A stretch of 64,000 nucleotides of DNA from JALHST01 sp963798435 (GTDB lineage Bacteria; Bacteroidota; Bacteroidia; Flavobacteriales; Flavobacteriaceae): assembly GCA_963798435.1 (NCBI GenBank), contig CAWCTF010000001.1:310001-374000 (forward strand), read 5' to 3'. The notes beneath the pieces were generated by a model, which ran no database searches, had not been told where the DNA came from, and was given only the letters and a program-made list of their open reading frames with translations. The position numbers and the translations under genes are program-made. Positions 54,591 through 63,837 of this stretch are shown in pieces (within the stretch, counting starts at the first letter, position 1; each line of letters starts with the position of its first letter).

Positions 54591-56534
54591 TCAGTTCTTC
54601 TGCTCCCTTATATGCTCCAAGGCAGTCTTCAGCACCGAATCATCATTATTCAATAAATCCTTAAGCGTTGTGCGCACAAGTATGTCTGGTTTCACCCCAT
54701 AGCCCACAAACTCACGGCCATCAGCGTAGGTGTCCCTTTTAGTGCAAATGCGTGCTTTGCCACCTCCCGGCAGTTTTATAAACATCGGTTGTCCGGTACT
54801 TCCATAAGAGAATTCGCCCATGGTAACGATGTTCTCAACGGGGTCGGCAGCGACGAAAAAATCCTCTGCGGCAGAGGCCGTATTGTTCCCCATAAGCACT
54901 ACAGTCGGCAGTAATACCAATCCGTCGTTTCGGGCAGCAAGGGTATCCGGACCACTTTCAAACCAATAATCGTCCTTATAGGAAGCCAAAGCTTCCCGGT
55001 CCCATGACCCCAAATGCTCAAAATCGGCATCCACAAAGGCTCCCCAAGCTTTGTAGGCAGGTCTGTGCTCCCTGGTTTTCCATTTTGAGGTAATGATTGG
55101 TTGATCGGTTAGGTGGCTTAAAATGTTGTACCCGTTCTCTGAATTTCCCCCACCGTTTTTGCGAAGATCCAGTATCAAGGCCTTGGCTGTTTGTATACTA
55201 TCCAAATAGCCCTCAAATGCTTCCACAATTTGGCCGGTGTCAAAAGAGTTGAGTGCGACATAGGCAATGTCGCCATACCTTTTGAAGGAAGAGAGCTCCC
55301 AAGTAGCTCTTGGCAGCGCCCATTGTACATCAGCTGGGGTATCGACTCAATGTAAGTTGGTTCAATTTGCCTTCCGGAGTTTTTATTTCTATCCAAACCG
55401 AATCGGTTTTAGTACCTTCCAGGACCTCTCTTGCTTCGGTATTTCTACGAATATAATCAGTGGACGAACTGATATAGGGTCTAACATGCGCTTGAATATA
55501 GGTTTCTGTATCGTACATGTTCGACTTGGATCAATTGAGATCCCAACGGAATGGCGTCGGAAAGATCTATGGCGACATTGGTAATATATAGGGCGTCTTC
55601 AATCGGTGTTATGGTCACGGCAGGTGTGCCAAGGATTCGCTCTGAGTTCAGTTGGCATGAAAATATTGGTGTGCCCATCATGTAGCAGGGCACACACTTC
55701 TTGGAGCACGCTGTAATATTCAAATTTGTAGTTGCGTTCCTTACTTTCGGAAGGTAATCGATTAATACCTCTTGCCAGTCAAGGTTAGGCACTTGATCGA
55801 AAAAAGCAAAATTGTATTTTACCTCGGTCCAGAAATTGATGAATCCGACCAACCGTTCATTTTCTGTGAGTGTTCTACCATTCAATGGTTTATATAATTT
55901 GTTGTCGTCCGAAACAAAAACATCCGCCAGCATATCCAAAATTTTGATCATGTTTTTGTTGACATCATATATTTCGGCCTGTTGGTCCTTTGCCAACTCA
56001 TTTACATCCGAAAGCACGAAACTTAATGGGGAACGCACCTGAAAAATGGTGTTATGGGCTTTAAAGGTCGCATTGAGGCTTGTTGGGTGTTCCGGGTCAT
56101 TTTTCAAATAATAGGTACCTCCTTTCCCGAGATTTATACCTGAATAGCGCCCGATGTGTCCTGAGACCTCCGACCAAATGGAATTTGCGGCATTTTTGTT
56201 TTGAGATTCGTATAGAAACACCGAATACCCATTTCTGGATTCTTCCAATAAATGAACCCTCAGGTTTTGGGAATGTGTCGCTGCCGATGATCAAGGGAAG
56301 ATTTTCCATCTTTTGGAAACCGAGGCTTTTAAATTTAGCGGCAAGACTGTCTGAAGCCAAGGCAACGTCTTTTTTTTCGTTTTCGGCCAAGAAGGCCATA
56401 AGCTCAAAGCCTGGTTGCAGTTCTTCGAAAAAATCGAACTGAATAGGGGCTTTTTCCTTTTTGGAGCAGGAAACAATAGGCAATAGGATTATTGCAGCTG
56501 CAAAAATAAGATACCTGTATGTTTTGCCTTTCAT
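54591..56534 (-). pseudogene. second S41-family peptidase, at least five frame breaks
   Basis: From the ATG at 56534: a lipoprotein signal (FAAAIILLPIVSC), then SLAAKFKSLGFQKMENLPLI. Frame breaks occur near 56240 (into EESRNGYSVFLYESQNKNAA), near 55735 (the frame needed for YYSVLQEVCALLHDGHTNIF), near 55650 (back to GTPAVTITPIEDALYITNVA), near 55515 (into DTETYIQAHVRPYISSSTDY) and near 55360 (into VDTPADVQWALPRATWELSS). The last part is the protease core: AKALILDLRKNGGGNSENGY and the catalytic Ser in GNNTASAAEDFF, ending at 54591. Restored length is about 645 residues. Five breaks make a silent read error for all of them unlikely. It is a relative of the S41 peptidase at 44848-47056. Confidence 0.82.
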
Positions 56535-56605
56535 TAGTTGTATCGATAAAAAGGATTGGATTTGAACGTTTGGGGAAGTTTAAATTTAAAAAAATTAAAC
56601 CAACC
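56449..56605 (-). repeat. repeat copy A: S41 signal-peptide region and its upstream sequence
   Basis: This covers the start of the S41 pseudogene and about 70 bases before its ATG. A diverged copy is at 61344-61502 in the same orientation; the best-kept part is the upstream stretch with ACGTTTGGGG, TTTAAATTTAA and TTAAACCAACC in both. Confidence 0.6.
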
Positions 56606-56951
56606 TTGTAATGTCTAGTGTTTATTTGAACTATTGAACCGATTTATACCATCATTGTTCGGGTAACATCGACCTTTGTTTATTTGGTAGGGTCCAAATA
56701 AACGCTATCCATTTTATTTAGCAACAATTTCCGTATATCCCCAATTAAGAAAATGGAAATAGCACTTTCCCAAATCTTGCAAACATTGAAAGAGATATAC
56801 TTTTTTTGCAGCTTCGGTCATTTTTGGGCTTTATGGGTTTTTATGTGTATTAAATTTGCAATCAACTTTAATTTTTAATGCAATTCTAATCTGATATATA
56901 ATTCCAATCGAACCTAAAATATACCTTTGCAAATATCTCAAAAACCCAAGT
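56535..56951. other. 417-base intergenic region
   Basis: It separates the divergent S41 gene and the OmpR-type regulator. The part next to the S41 start (to 56605) belongs to a sequence repeated at 61344-61502. AT-rich sequence with no gene fills the rest. Confidence 0.55.
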
Positions 56952-57644
56952 ATTATCGCAAAGCAGATATTAATTATAGAAGATGAGCCCAATGTGGCGG
57001 CATTTATTAGCCAAGGCTTGCAGGAAGCAGGCTATAAGGTACTTGTGGCTTATGATGGTCTCACTGGCCTAGAGTTATTGAAACAAAAAAATATAGATTT
57101 GGTAGTTCTCGATATCATTCTGCCAAAAATAGATGGACGGGAAGTGGCAAAAAGGATAAGGGACTTAGGGTATGGCAATCTTCCAATAATAATGCTTACG
57201 GCTTTAGGAACAACAGAAAATATTGTAAAAGGATTAGATTCTGGGGCCGATGACTACCTTATAAAACCATTCAAGTTTAAAGAGTTATTGGCAAGAATCC
57301 GTGCCCGAACAAGGACCAAAAGCACAACGTATGACACTGTTCAGAAATTAATTATAAGCGATTTAGAACTTGATAGCGATACTAAACTTGTTAAAAGGGC
57401 CGGAAAAGAAATCTACCTAACTTCTACCGAATTTAGACTTCTTGAATATTTGCTTAAAAACAGAAACAGAGTATTAAATCGAGTGGACATACTTGAAAAT
57501 GTGTGGGATATCAACTTCAATATCGGCACGAATGTCGTCGATGTATATGTAAACTACCTTAGAAATAAAATAGATAAGGGTTTTGAATTAAAACTTATAC
57601 ATACTGTAATTGGCATGGGATATATATTAAGAAACAATAGTTAG
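56952..57644 (+). CDS. OmpR-family response regulator without a canonical start codon
   Basis: Receiver domain: AKQILIIEDEPNVAAFISQG with the acidic pair, phospho-acceptor Asp in DLVVLDIILPKIDGREV, Thr in PIIMLTALG, Lys in DDYLIKPFKF. Output: winged helix (LTSTEFRLLEYLLKNRNRVL, VVDVYVNYLRNKIDKGFELK, IHTVIGMGYILR). The first ATG/GTG/TTG in frame is the GTG at 56994, which lies after the EDE acidic pair and would remove the first strand. The only triplet at the right place is ATT at 56952, so either ATT is used or the start has mutated. It lies five bases before the kinase gene. Confidence 0.88.
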   Translation: MIAKQILIIEDEPNVAAFISQGLQEAGYKVLVAYDGLTGLELLKQKNIDLVVLDIILPKIDGREVAKRIRDLGYGNLPIIMLTALGTTENIVKGLDSGADDYLIKPFKFKELLARIRARTRTKSTTYDTVQKLIISDLELDSDTKLVKRAGKEIYLTSTEFRLLEYLLKNRNRVLNRVDILENVWDINFNIGTNVVDVYVNYLRNKIDKGFELKLIHTVIGMGYILRNNS

Positions 57645-57649
57645 CTTGA

Positions 57650-59038
57650 ATGCAGTTACGGACTAAAATTACGGCGGTATTTATTGTTTTAACAAGTTTG
57701 TTTCTCACAGGCATTTTTGTGCTCATTTATTATGTTTCTAAGGAATATACAGAAAGTGAATTTTATTTACGTTTGAGCCAAAGGGCGACAATAGCTGCTG
57801 AGGCCTATCTTGAAGCTGATGAATTAAACGTAGATATCTATGATGACATTCGGATTAAGCATTTGCAGACATTACCGAATGAAAAAGAAGTCATTTATCC
57901 TGTAGATGCGAAACGTAAAAAACCGTTGGTTGCTCTGGACAATAAGCTGCCAAAACACTTTTTTCAAAGAATTTTTAAGGAGGAATATGCCGAATTAAAG
58001 AATGGCGATTATTATTATACAGGCCTATTGTTTCATGACATCCGAGGTGACTTTATGGTGGTATTATCAGCAACTGACCTTTACGGGTTTGCAAAACTTG
58101 ATAATCTGAGAAACACGCTGATTATCGCATTTTTTGTTAGCATCATTTTTATATTCATTTTAGGAAATTATTATGCAAAACAGGCCTTAAGTCCAATTTC
58201 AAGAATAATTAACGAAGTTAATTCCATCACGGCCGAAAACTTATCACTCCGTCTTAATACGGTTAATGGAAAAGATGAACTTGCCGAGCTCTCCCATACA
58301 TTTAATAATATGTTGGATCGATTGCAACTCTCCTTCGACCTACAAAGCAACTTCATCAACAACGCCTCACATGAACTTAGAAATCCACTTACAGCTATTT
58401 TGGGGCAAACAGAAGTAGCCCTCAATAAGGAAAGGAGCGCAGAAGAATATCATTCAATCCTAAAGAAAATAGACACCGAAGCATACCGACTCGATTTTTT
58501 GGTCAACGGATTACTTAAGCTTGCCAAAACCGATTTTGAATCCAAAGGATTTTTTATTGATGCGATACGCATTGATGAATTGGTACTTGACTTAAAACGA
58601 AATATCGATGTGGCGATACCCGACAACAAAATAATATTGGATTTTGAAGAATTACCTAAAAATGAAGATGCTATAACGTTGTTGGGTAGTGATTCTCTAT
58701 TGCGGGTAGCTTTAAGTAACATCTTTGAAAATGCCTGCAAGTTTTCTGAAAATAATAGGGTGGAAATAAAAATTGTCTCTGATTCTGGTAACATTTTAAT
58801 TTCTATAAATGACGAAGGTATAGGCATTCCAGAAGACGAATTAAAGAATATATTTGAACCCTTTTTTCGAGCCTCAAATGTACGGGAGATAGATGGTTTC
58901 GGCTTTGGTCTTCCCCTTGCCTATCGTATAATCAAAATGCATTCTGGCGAAATAAGGGTAATCTCCCAAAAGGACAAAGGCACGCTTGTAAAGATTAAAC
59001 TTCCCAATAAAAAAAAGTACAATTCTACCTTCCATTGA
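57650..59038 (+). CDS. sensor histidine kinase
   Basis: 462 residues. TM1 at about 8-28 (AVFIVLTSLFLTGIFVLIYY), a periplasmic loop of about 120 residues, TM2 at about 157-177 (IIAFFVSIIFIFILGNYYA), a HAMP linker (ISRIINEVNSITAENLSLRL), the H-box NASHELRNPLTAILGQTEVA, N-box NIFENACKFSENN, G1 DEGIGIPEDEL, and the late FGFGLPLAYRIIKMH. All catalytic motifs are present. It is the partner of the OmpR regulator five bases upstream. The module probably responds to an envelope or ion signal relevant to the transporter downstream. Confidence 0.93.
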   Translation: MQLRTKITAVFIVLTSLFLTGIFVLIYYVSKEYTESEFYLRLSQRATIAAEAYLEADELNVDIYDDIRIKHLQTLPNEKEVIYPVDAKRKKPLVALDNKLPKHFFQRIFKEEYAELKNGDYYYTGLLFHDIRGDFMVVLSATDLYGFAKLDNLRNTLIIAFFVSIIFIFILGNYYAKQALSPISRIINEVNSITAENLSLRLNTVNGKDELAELSHTFNNMLDRLQLSFDLQSNFINNASHELRNPLTAILGQTEVALNKERSAEEYHSILKKIDTEAYRLDFLVNGLLKLAKTDFESKGFFIDAIRIDELVLDLKRNIDVAIPDNKIILDFEELPKNEDAITLLGSDSLLRVALSNIFENACKFSENNRVEIKIVSDSGNILISINDEGIGIPEDELKNIFEPFFRASNVREIDGFGFGLPLAYRIIKMHSGEIRVISQKDKGTLVKIKLPNKKKYNSTFH

Positions 59039-59112
59039 AATTCTAATGCCGTTCTAATCGCGCTCTTATTCAATTCTAACAAGTGGCAACTATGTTTGCT
59101 GCAAAGTTAGAA

Positions 59113-59598
59113 ATGATGAAAAAAATACTTATTCCTACAGATTTTAGCGTGGATTCATTACAGCTAGTTGAATACGCAATATTGAATAATCCCAACACTA
59201 AACTGCATATCATTTTAATTGCTGGTTATAGGTTGCCTGAGAATCGCTGGGCAATATTTCATTTTAGAAAAAGGGAGGCCGTGCGCAAATTATGTACGGA
59301 TGCTTTTATTGCTGCGAAGCGCAACCTTTTGCTAGAGCACAAAAAAAGTATTGAAACTATAAGTTTCGAGTTGTTCACCGGTGAAAATTCGTTGGCTTTT
59401 CAGAATTTTTTAGAACAATTAGATGCCGATGACACAATAATTCCAAAAGTAAAATCCCTGCATTGTCGAAGCAGCAAATGGTTTGACACCACAAAATTCT
59501 TAAAGAAAAATATGAATAATATTATTGAAGTTCCTGTAGAGCGATCGATAGAAATTCCACAACAAAAATACTCTCTGATAAACCTTCTCAATTTATAA
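59113..59598 (+). CDS. UspA-like universal stress protein
   Basis: About 161 residues from the paired ATG at 59113/59116 (MKKILIPTDFSVDSLQLVEY). The first strand and helix are typical of UspA (ILIPTDFS...), followed by LHIILIAGYRL. The ATP-binding G-2x-G-9x-GS motif near the C-terminus is not present; the protein ends DTTKFLKKNMNNIIEVPVER. It is 75 bases after the kinase and 39 before the SulP gene, so it probably works with the transporter, as USP proteins often do. Confidence 0.75.
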   Translation: MMKKILIPTDFSVDSLQLVEYAILNNPNTKLHIILIAGYRLPENRWAIFHFRKREAVRKLCTDAFIAAKRNLLLEHKKSIETISFELFTGENSLAFQNFLEQLDADDTIIPKVKSLHCRSSKWFDTTKFLKKNMNNIIEVPVERSIEIPQQKYSLINLLNL

Positions 59599-59637
59599 AT
59601 CTTTTTAGAAGGTTTCTTAACCAGATAAAATATAGAT

Positions 59638-61314
59638 ATGAAAAATTTCACAACACACTATTTAAAGTCTGATATTAAATCCGGGCTTGTCGTCTTTTTG
59701 GTCGCATTGCCGTTATGTTTAGGTATTGCACTTGCCAGTGGTGCACCCCTATTTTCAGGTATCATTTCAGGTGTAGTTGCTGGTATCGTAGTCGGTTTAC
59801 TTAGTGGATCGCAATTAAGTGTCTCAGGTCCGGCAGCGGGGTTAACAGCAATTGTCTTGGCTGCTATTGCGACTTTAGGGTCTTTTGAGGCGTTCTTACT
59901 CGCCGGCTTTTTGGCGGGGCTCATCCAAATTGTTTTGGGCTTTGCCAAAGCAGGTGTTCTTTCGAATTACCTTCCATCGAATGTAATCGAAGGAATGCTC
60001 GCTGCGATTGGTATTATCATTATTCTATCGCAATTGCCGCACGCAGTTGGTTTTGATGAAATGCACGAAGGCGACTATTTTTTTATCAATGCAGCCGGCG
60101 AGCATCAAATTTTTACAACATTGGCAAATACCGTTAATTTTATGCATCCCGGTGCCATTATAATAGTGTTGGTTTCTTTAGCAATATTGATCGCATTTTT
60201 GAAAGTGCCCTTTTTAAAGAAATTAAAATCTGTTCCAGGGGCTCTGGTAGCCGTATTGGCAGGTATTGCAATAAATGAGGCTTTCAAGGCAACTGGCTCA
60301 TCGCTCGCAATAAGTGCAGACCATTTAGTAAGTCTACCTATTCCCGAATCGATCGGTCAATTTTGGAATCAGTTTAGCCTTCCCGATTTTGGGCAAATCG
60401 GTAATGTCGAAATTTGGGTGGTTGCAATAACGATTGCCTCAGTTGCGAGCATTGAGACTTTATTGTGCATAGAAGCGGCGGACAAAATGGATCCACTTAA
60501 ACGATACACCGACACAAATAGGGAATTAAAAGCGCAAGGAGTCGGAAATATGTTGAGTTGTTTAATCGGTGGTATTCCCATTACATCCGTAATCGTGCGG
60601 ACTTCCGCAAACGTATCATCTGGCGGAAAAACCAAAATTGCCGCTATTTCGCACGGGGTTTTCTTAATGATTGCAGTTTTGACAATACCATTTTTGTTGA
60701 ATAAAATACCTTTGGCATCACTTGCAGCCGTACTTCTGGTAATTGGTTACAAACTGGCCAACCCATCCAAATTTATTCATATGTGGCAAAACAGTAAGAA
60801 ATTTCAGTTCATCCCTTTTGTGGTCACGGTCATTGCCATTGTAATGACAGATTTGTTGATTGGAGTCGGAATAGGTATGGCGGTTAGTATTTACTTTATT
60901 TTGAGAGGAAATGTGAAATTGGCATACTTCTTTAAAAAAGATAAGCACAACGAAGGCGAAACAATATACATGGAATTGGCGCAAGAAGTGTCATTTTTAA
61001 ATAAAGCGGCTATTAAGCAAACATTCGCCCATTTGCCAAAAGACAGTAAGGTTATTATTGATGCCTCTAATACCGTATACATAGAGTTCGATGTATTGCA
61101 ATTAATAAAGGAATTTGCGAAAGAAGGTGCTAAAGAACGGAATATTTCAGTAACACTCCTTGGGTTCAGAAAGGAATACAACATAGAAAATTCAACCACG
61201 CACGTAACATCAATTGTGTCGGATAATGGGAATCTAATTTCGCCATCACAGGTTACCAATGGCACCAAGGTACCTTCTAATGTTTTAAAGGTTCGGGAGT
61301 TAGAATTGACGTAA
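59638..61314 (+). CDS. SulP-family anion transporter (SLC26-like)
   Basis: 558 residues. The opening FLVALPLCLGIALASGAPLF, then GIISGVVAGIVVGLLSGSQL and LSVSGPAAGLTAIV are the SulP signature. About 11-12 membrane helices run to residue 425. A C-terminal STAS-like domain (about 430-545) contains VSFLNKAAIKQTFAHLPKDS, KVIIDASNTVYIEFDVLQLI and NISVTLLGFRKEYNI. Members carry sulfate, bicarbonate or other anions; no carbonic anhydrase gene is nearby, so the substrate is open. Intact. The Usp-like gene precedes it directly. Confidence 0.93.
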   Translation: MKNFTTHYLKSDIKSGLVVFLVALPLCLGIALASGAPLFSGIISGVVAGIVVGLLSGSQLSVSGPAAGLTAIVLAAIATLGSFEAFLLAGFLAGLIQIVLGFAKAGVLSNYLPSNVIEGMLAAIGIIIILSQLPHAVGFDEMHEGDYFFINAAGEHQIFTTLANTVNFMHPGAIIIVLVSLAILIAFLKVPFLKKLKSVPGALVAVLAGIAINEAFKATGSSLAISADHLVSLPIPESIGQFWNQFSLPDFGQIGNVEIWVVAITIASVASIETLLCIEAADKMDPLKRYTDTNRELKAQGVGNMLSCLIGGIPITSVIVRTSANVSSGGKTKIAAISHGVFLMIAVLTIPFLLNKIPLASLAAVLLVIGYKLANPSKFIHMWQNSKKFQFIPFVVTVIAIVMTDLLIGVGIGMAVSIYFILRGNVKLAYFFKKDKHNEGETIYMELAQEVSFLNKAAIKQTFAHLPKDSKVIIDASNTVYIEFDVLQLIKEFAKEGAKERNISVTLLGFRKEYNIENSTTHVTSIVSDNGNLISPSQVTNGTKVPSNVLKVRELELT

Positions 61315-61343
61315 TCAGCTATGCGCATGAGGGAAAACAATTC

Positions 61344-61502
61344 TTTTATTTTCCATTTTGGAGTAGGAAACTAGTGTCATTAGGATGATTGCCTCGGCAA
61401 AAATGAGATCGGGGAATGTTTTCCTCTCATTGGGTATGGCGATAAAAATGATTGCATTTAAACGTTTGGGGGACGTTTAAATTTAAGAAAGTTAAACCAA
61501 CC
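61344..61502 (-). repeat. repeat copy B: remnant of an S41-type signal-peptide region
   Basis: On the minus strand an ATG at 61430 begins MRGK and, with one frame slip, gives FAEAIILMTLVSYSK, matching MKGK and FAAAIILLPIVSCSK at the start of the S41 pseudogene (56534). The upstream sequence also matches (see 56449-56605). After about 35 codons the likeness ends. It is the stub of a second copy. The remainder of 61315-61729 shows nothing else. Confidence 0.6.
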
Positions 61503-61729
61503 GGAGTAATTACAAACTTTTAATTGAATTTTGGTTCTGTGTACCAGAGGTAAGGTGTATGTATGACAGGGTTTTCAGAAGGAAAATCAAAAACAACCAT
61601 TGGATTAACTAAAAGCCAGGGATTATATAATGGGTGTTGTGCTTTAGCTATCTGTTTTAGTAAATGTAATAAACTCAAGTGTTGCACTTACTGACAAATG
61701 ACTTATGTTTTTTGTTAGAAATAGTTTAA

Positions 61730-62542
61730 TTAATAACTTCTATACAGTATCAAATAGGGTGTTCCTGACGCTACGGTAATGCCATTAATTTCCGATTTCA
61801 CTCTTATGCCGAGATCAAGAGTTGTTTCAGGAAGATGCTCATAAATATCCTCGGAGCGTGTAAATATTCTATTTTCAAAAGTATAACGTCCTTTTATTTC
61901 GCTATTTCCGATTGAGGCATTGTTCGTTGCATCATATAATTCAACATAAGCATCTGCATCACCATAGGAAAATAGATTGGAGGTGAAAATGATTGAATCT
62001 ACACCAACAAATAGTGTTTTGTTAAAATCAATTAATCCTATGCCAGCAAACTCATACATAGAGGATGAAGTCCCATACCAGTCAAATGCATTGTTATTCA
62101 AAGGATACTGAATCTTTAGTCTTATTTGCTTATCAAACCCTTCTAAGACTCCATCACTTCCATTACAAACGTATCTGGTAGTTTGTATTTCAGATACATC
62201 AAGTATATCGTTTTGATTAATATCAATACCAGTATTAATAATAATACCTCCATTTTCGCATATATCACCTGAAGATTCAATTTCGGTTGTAATTAGGCTA
62301 TTTTTTCCAGGTTGACTGCAAATGTATTTAGTATCCGTAATCTCATCTCCATCAAGAATTCCATTAGCATTGTTATCCAATCCGGAATCTATTTTAAGAC
62401 CACCAAGTTGGCAATTTGTGCCAGATGATTCATTTGTTGTTTTAATAAGACTTTTTAATCCGCTTGGGCCAATTTCGCCATCCTCACCTTGACATCCAAT
62501 AATAAAGATTGCAACAATCATGTATTTCAAATTTTTACCCAT
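61730..62542 (-). CDS. lipoprotein with collagen-like stub and DUF7151-type repeats
   Basis: 270 residues. The lipobox is IFIIGC, at once followed by QGEDGEIGPSGLKSL, a Gly-X-X stub. Two similar units follow: TTNESSGTNCQLGGLKIDSG with LDNNANGILDGDEITDTKYI, and TTEIESSGDICENGGIIINT with IDINQNDILDVSEIQTTRYV; each has two Cys and a Ca-loop-like DxNxNGxLD pattern. A C-terminal beta domain follows (IRLKIQYPLNNNAFDWYGTS). The repeats match what I know as DUF7151, common in surface lipoproteins. The function is unknown. Confidence 0.78.
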   Translation of the reverse strand: MGKNLKYMIVAIFIIGCQGEDGEIGPSGLKSLIKTTNESSGTNCQLGGLKIDSGLDNNANGILDGDEITDTKYICSQPGKNSLITTEIESSGDICENGGIIINTGIDINQNDILDVSEIQTTRYVCNGSDGVLEGFDKQIRLKIQYPLNNNAFDWYGTSSSMYEFAGIGLIDFNKTLFVGVDSIIFTSNLFSYGDADAYVELYDATNNASIGNSEIKGRYTFENRIFTRSEDIYEHLPETTLDLGIRVKSEINGITVASGTPYLILYRSY

Positions 62543-62831
62543 AGAATATTAGTTTTTAATTACTTCTAACGCTAATCTATAAAATGTATGCGTTTAAATA
62601 CCTACATCTTTGTCCCACGTTGCAAACGAAATTTAATAGCATACACTTTAAGAACCTAAAATACAGCATATGTTTTATAGACATTGGTGGTGGTTCGTTG
62701 TTTTCTCGTCAATTAAAGTATTTTTTTTACTTCGGATTTCAGATTCTATTAAATTTTTGATCGATTAAAGTCTGTTGAAAGTGAGGGGCTAAGTTAAAAG
62801 GGTCGCTCCTTACAATGACAGGCAAAGCTCA

Positions 62832-63326
62832 TTATAGCTGATGTTGATTTGGCCAAGGTCTCCCTTTGCCTGTTTCACATAATAATTTCAGGCTTCTGAG
62901 AAATTGTCCCCAAGTGTAGCTACACTCTGCAAACATTGGTGTATAATCTGCCCAATCATCGTGATGAAAAATCAGCATTGTCCCTTCCTCACTACTTTGT
63001 TGTTCTATCTGACCTAATATTTCTGGGTTGGTGTTCAATAGATTTTTTTTGTTCTTTGATATTAGTGTAAAAGAAATGTTAGTGCCTACCCACTCCGCAT
63101 CACCTTTTATACAATTCCATTTAACAAGTTCAGAAGGACTTAGGTCCATAATTTTCATTTCCTTGAAATAGTCATTTCCAAATGGAAAACGTGAAACACT
63201 ATTTAATTCTGTTTTTGCAACTGTATTGGGAGTCCACCAAGCTGATAGTCCTTCTTCGCTTGTGATTGCTTTGTAAATTTTTTCAGCCGAAGCTCCAATA
63301 AGTAAATTATGTCGAATGTTAGGCAT
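62832..63326 (-). CDS. SRPBCC / AHSA1-type protein
   Basis: 164 residues: MPNIRHNLLIGASAEKIYKA, ITSEEGLSAWWTPNTVAKTE, MKIMDLSPSELVKWNCIKGD, ISFTLISKNKKNLLNTNPEI, GTMLIFHHDDWADYTPMFAE, TWGQFLRSLKLLCETGKGRP. This is a complete START/Bet v1-like helix-grip fold of the activator of Hsp90 ATPase homologue type. It is a cytosolic ligand-binding protein with no assigned ligand. It is intact and alone. Confidence 0.9.
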   Translation of the reverse strand: MPNIRHNLLIGASAEKIYKAITSEEGLSAWWTPNTVAKTELNSVSRFPFGNDYFKEMKIMDLSPSELVKWNCIKGDAEWVGTNISFTLISKNKKNLLNTNPEILGQIEQQSSEEGTMLIFHHDDWADYTPMFAECSYTWGQFLRSLKLLCETGKGRPWPNQHQL

Positions 63327-63837
63327 TATTAAACAGTTTTAATTGTCAAATATTAATTGTGTTTCTATTCTGTCAAAAGCTTGTAAGGTGTCACTTTACA
63401 ATGACCGCCAATTTACTTGTAGAACTATGATACGACATTAGTCAAATCAAGCGACAATCTTCGATTTGATCGATTACTTATTTAGGCTGTATTTCATTTG
63501 AATTTTATAGGAACACCATTAATGCTCCTCAAAAAAAGCGACCAAAATACAGACCATCACGAAACAAATAGCGAAAAAGCAAAATAGGGTAATGTAGTTA
63601 AGCATAGGTAGGAAATTTCTACCAATCTAATAAAATTAGTAGGAAATCACATTTCCATAAGGTTATTTTCGATTAATGGTAATCACGAAACAATCATTTT
63701 TCTTGCATTTTTAGGCTTACACCATCCTTGAACCGGAAATTGTTTATTGTAATGATGCGTCGAGACACCCCCTTTTTTCAGGGTTATTTGATCGATGAAC
63801 AGCCCATGAAGTTTACACGCTAAAAACGATTTCCGAT
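63327..63837. other. 511-base stretch; only a 28-codon hydrophobic frame
   Basis: On the minus strand 63605-63519 encodes LNYITLFCFFAICFVMVCIL ending VAFFEEH, one membrane helix with an acidic end. It may be a small membrane peptide, but there is no supporting context. Otherwise the stretch is AT-rich spacer. Confidence 0.35.

Noticed and set aside
63620..63662. Inverted repeat around CTACCAAT and ATTAGTAG as a terminator
   Set aside because: Short, AT-rich and imperfect, with no gene ending nearby.
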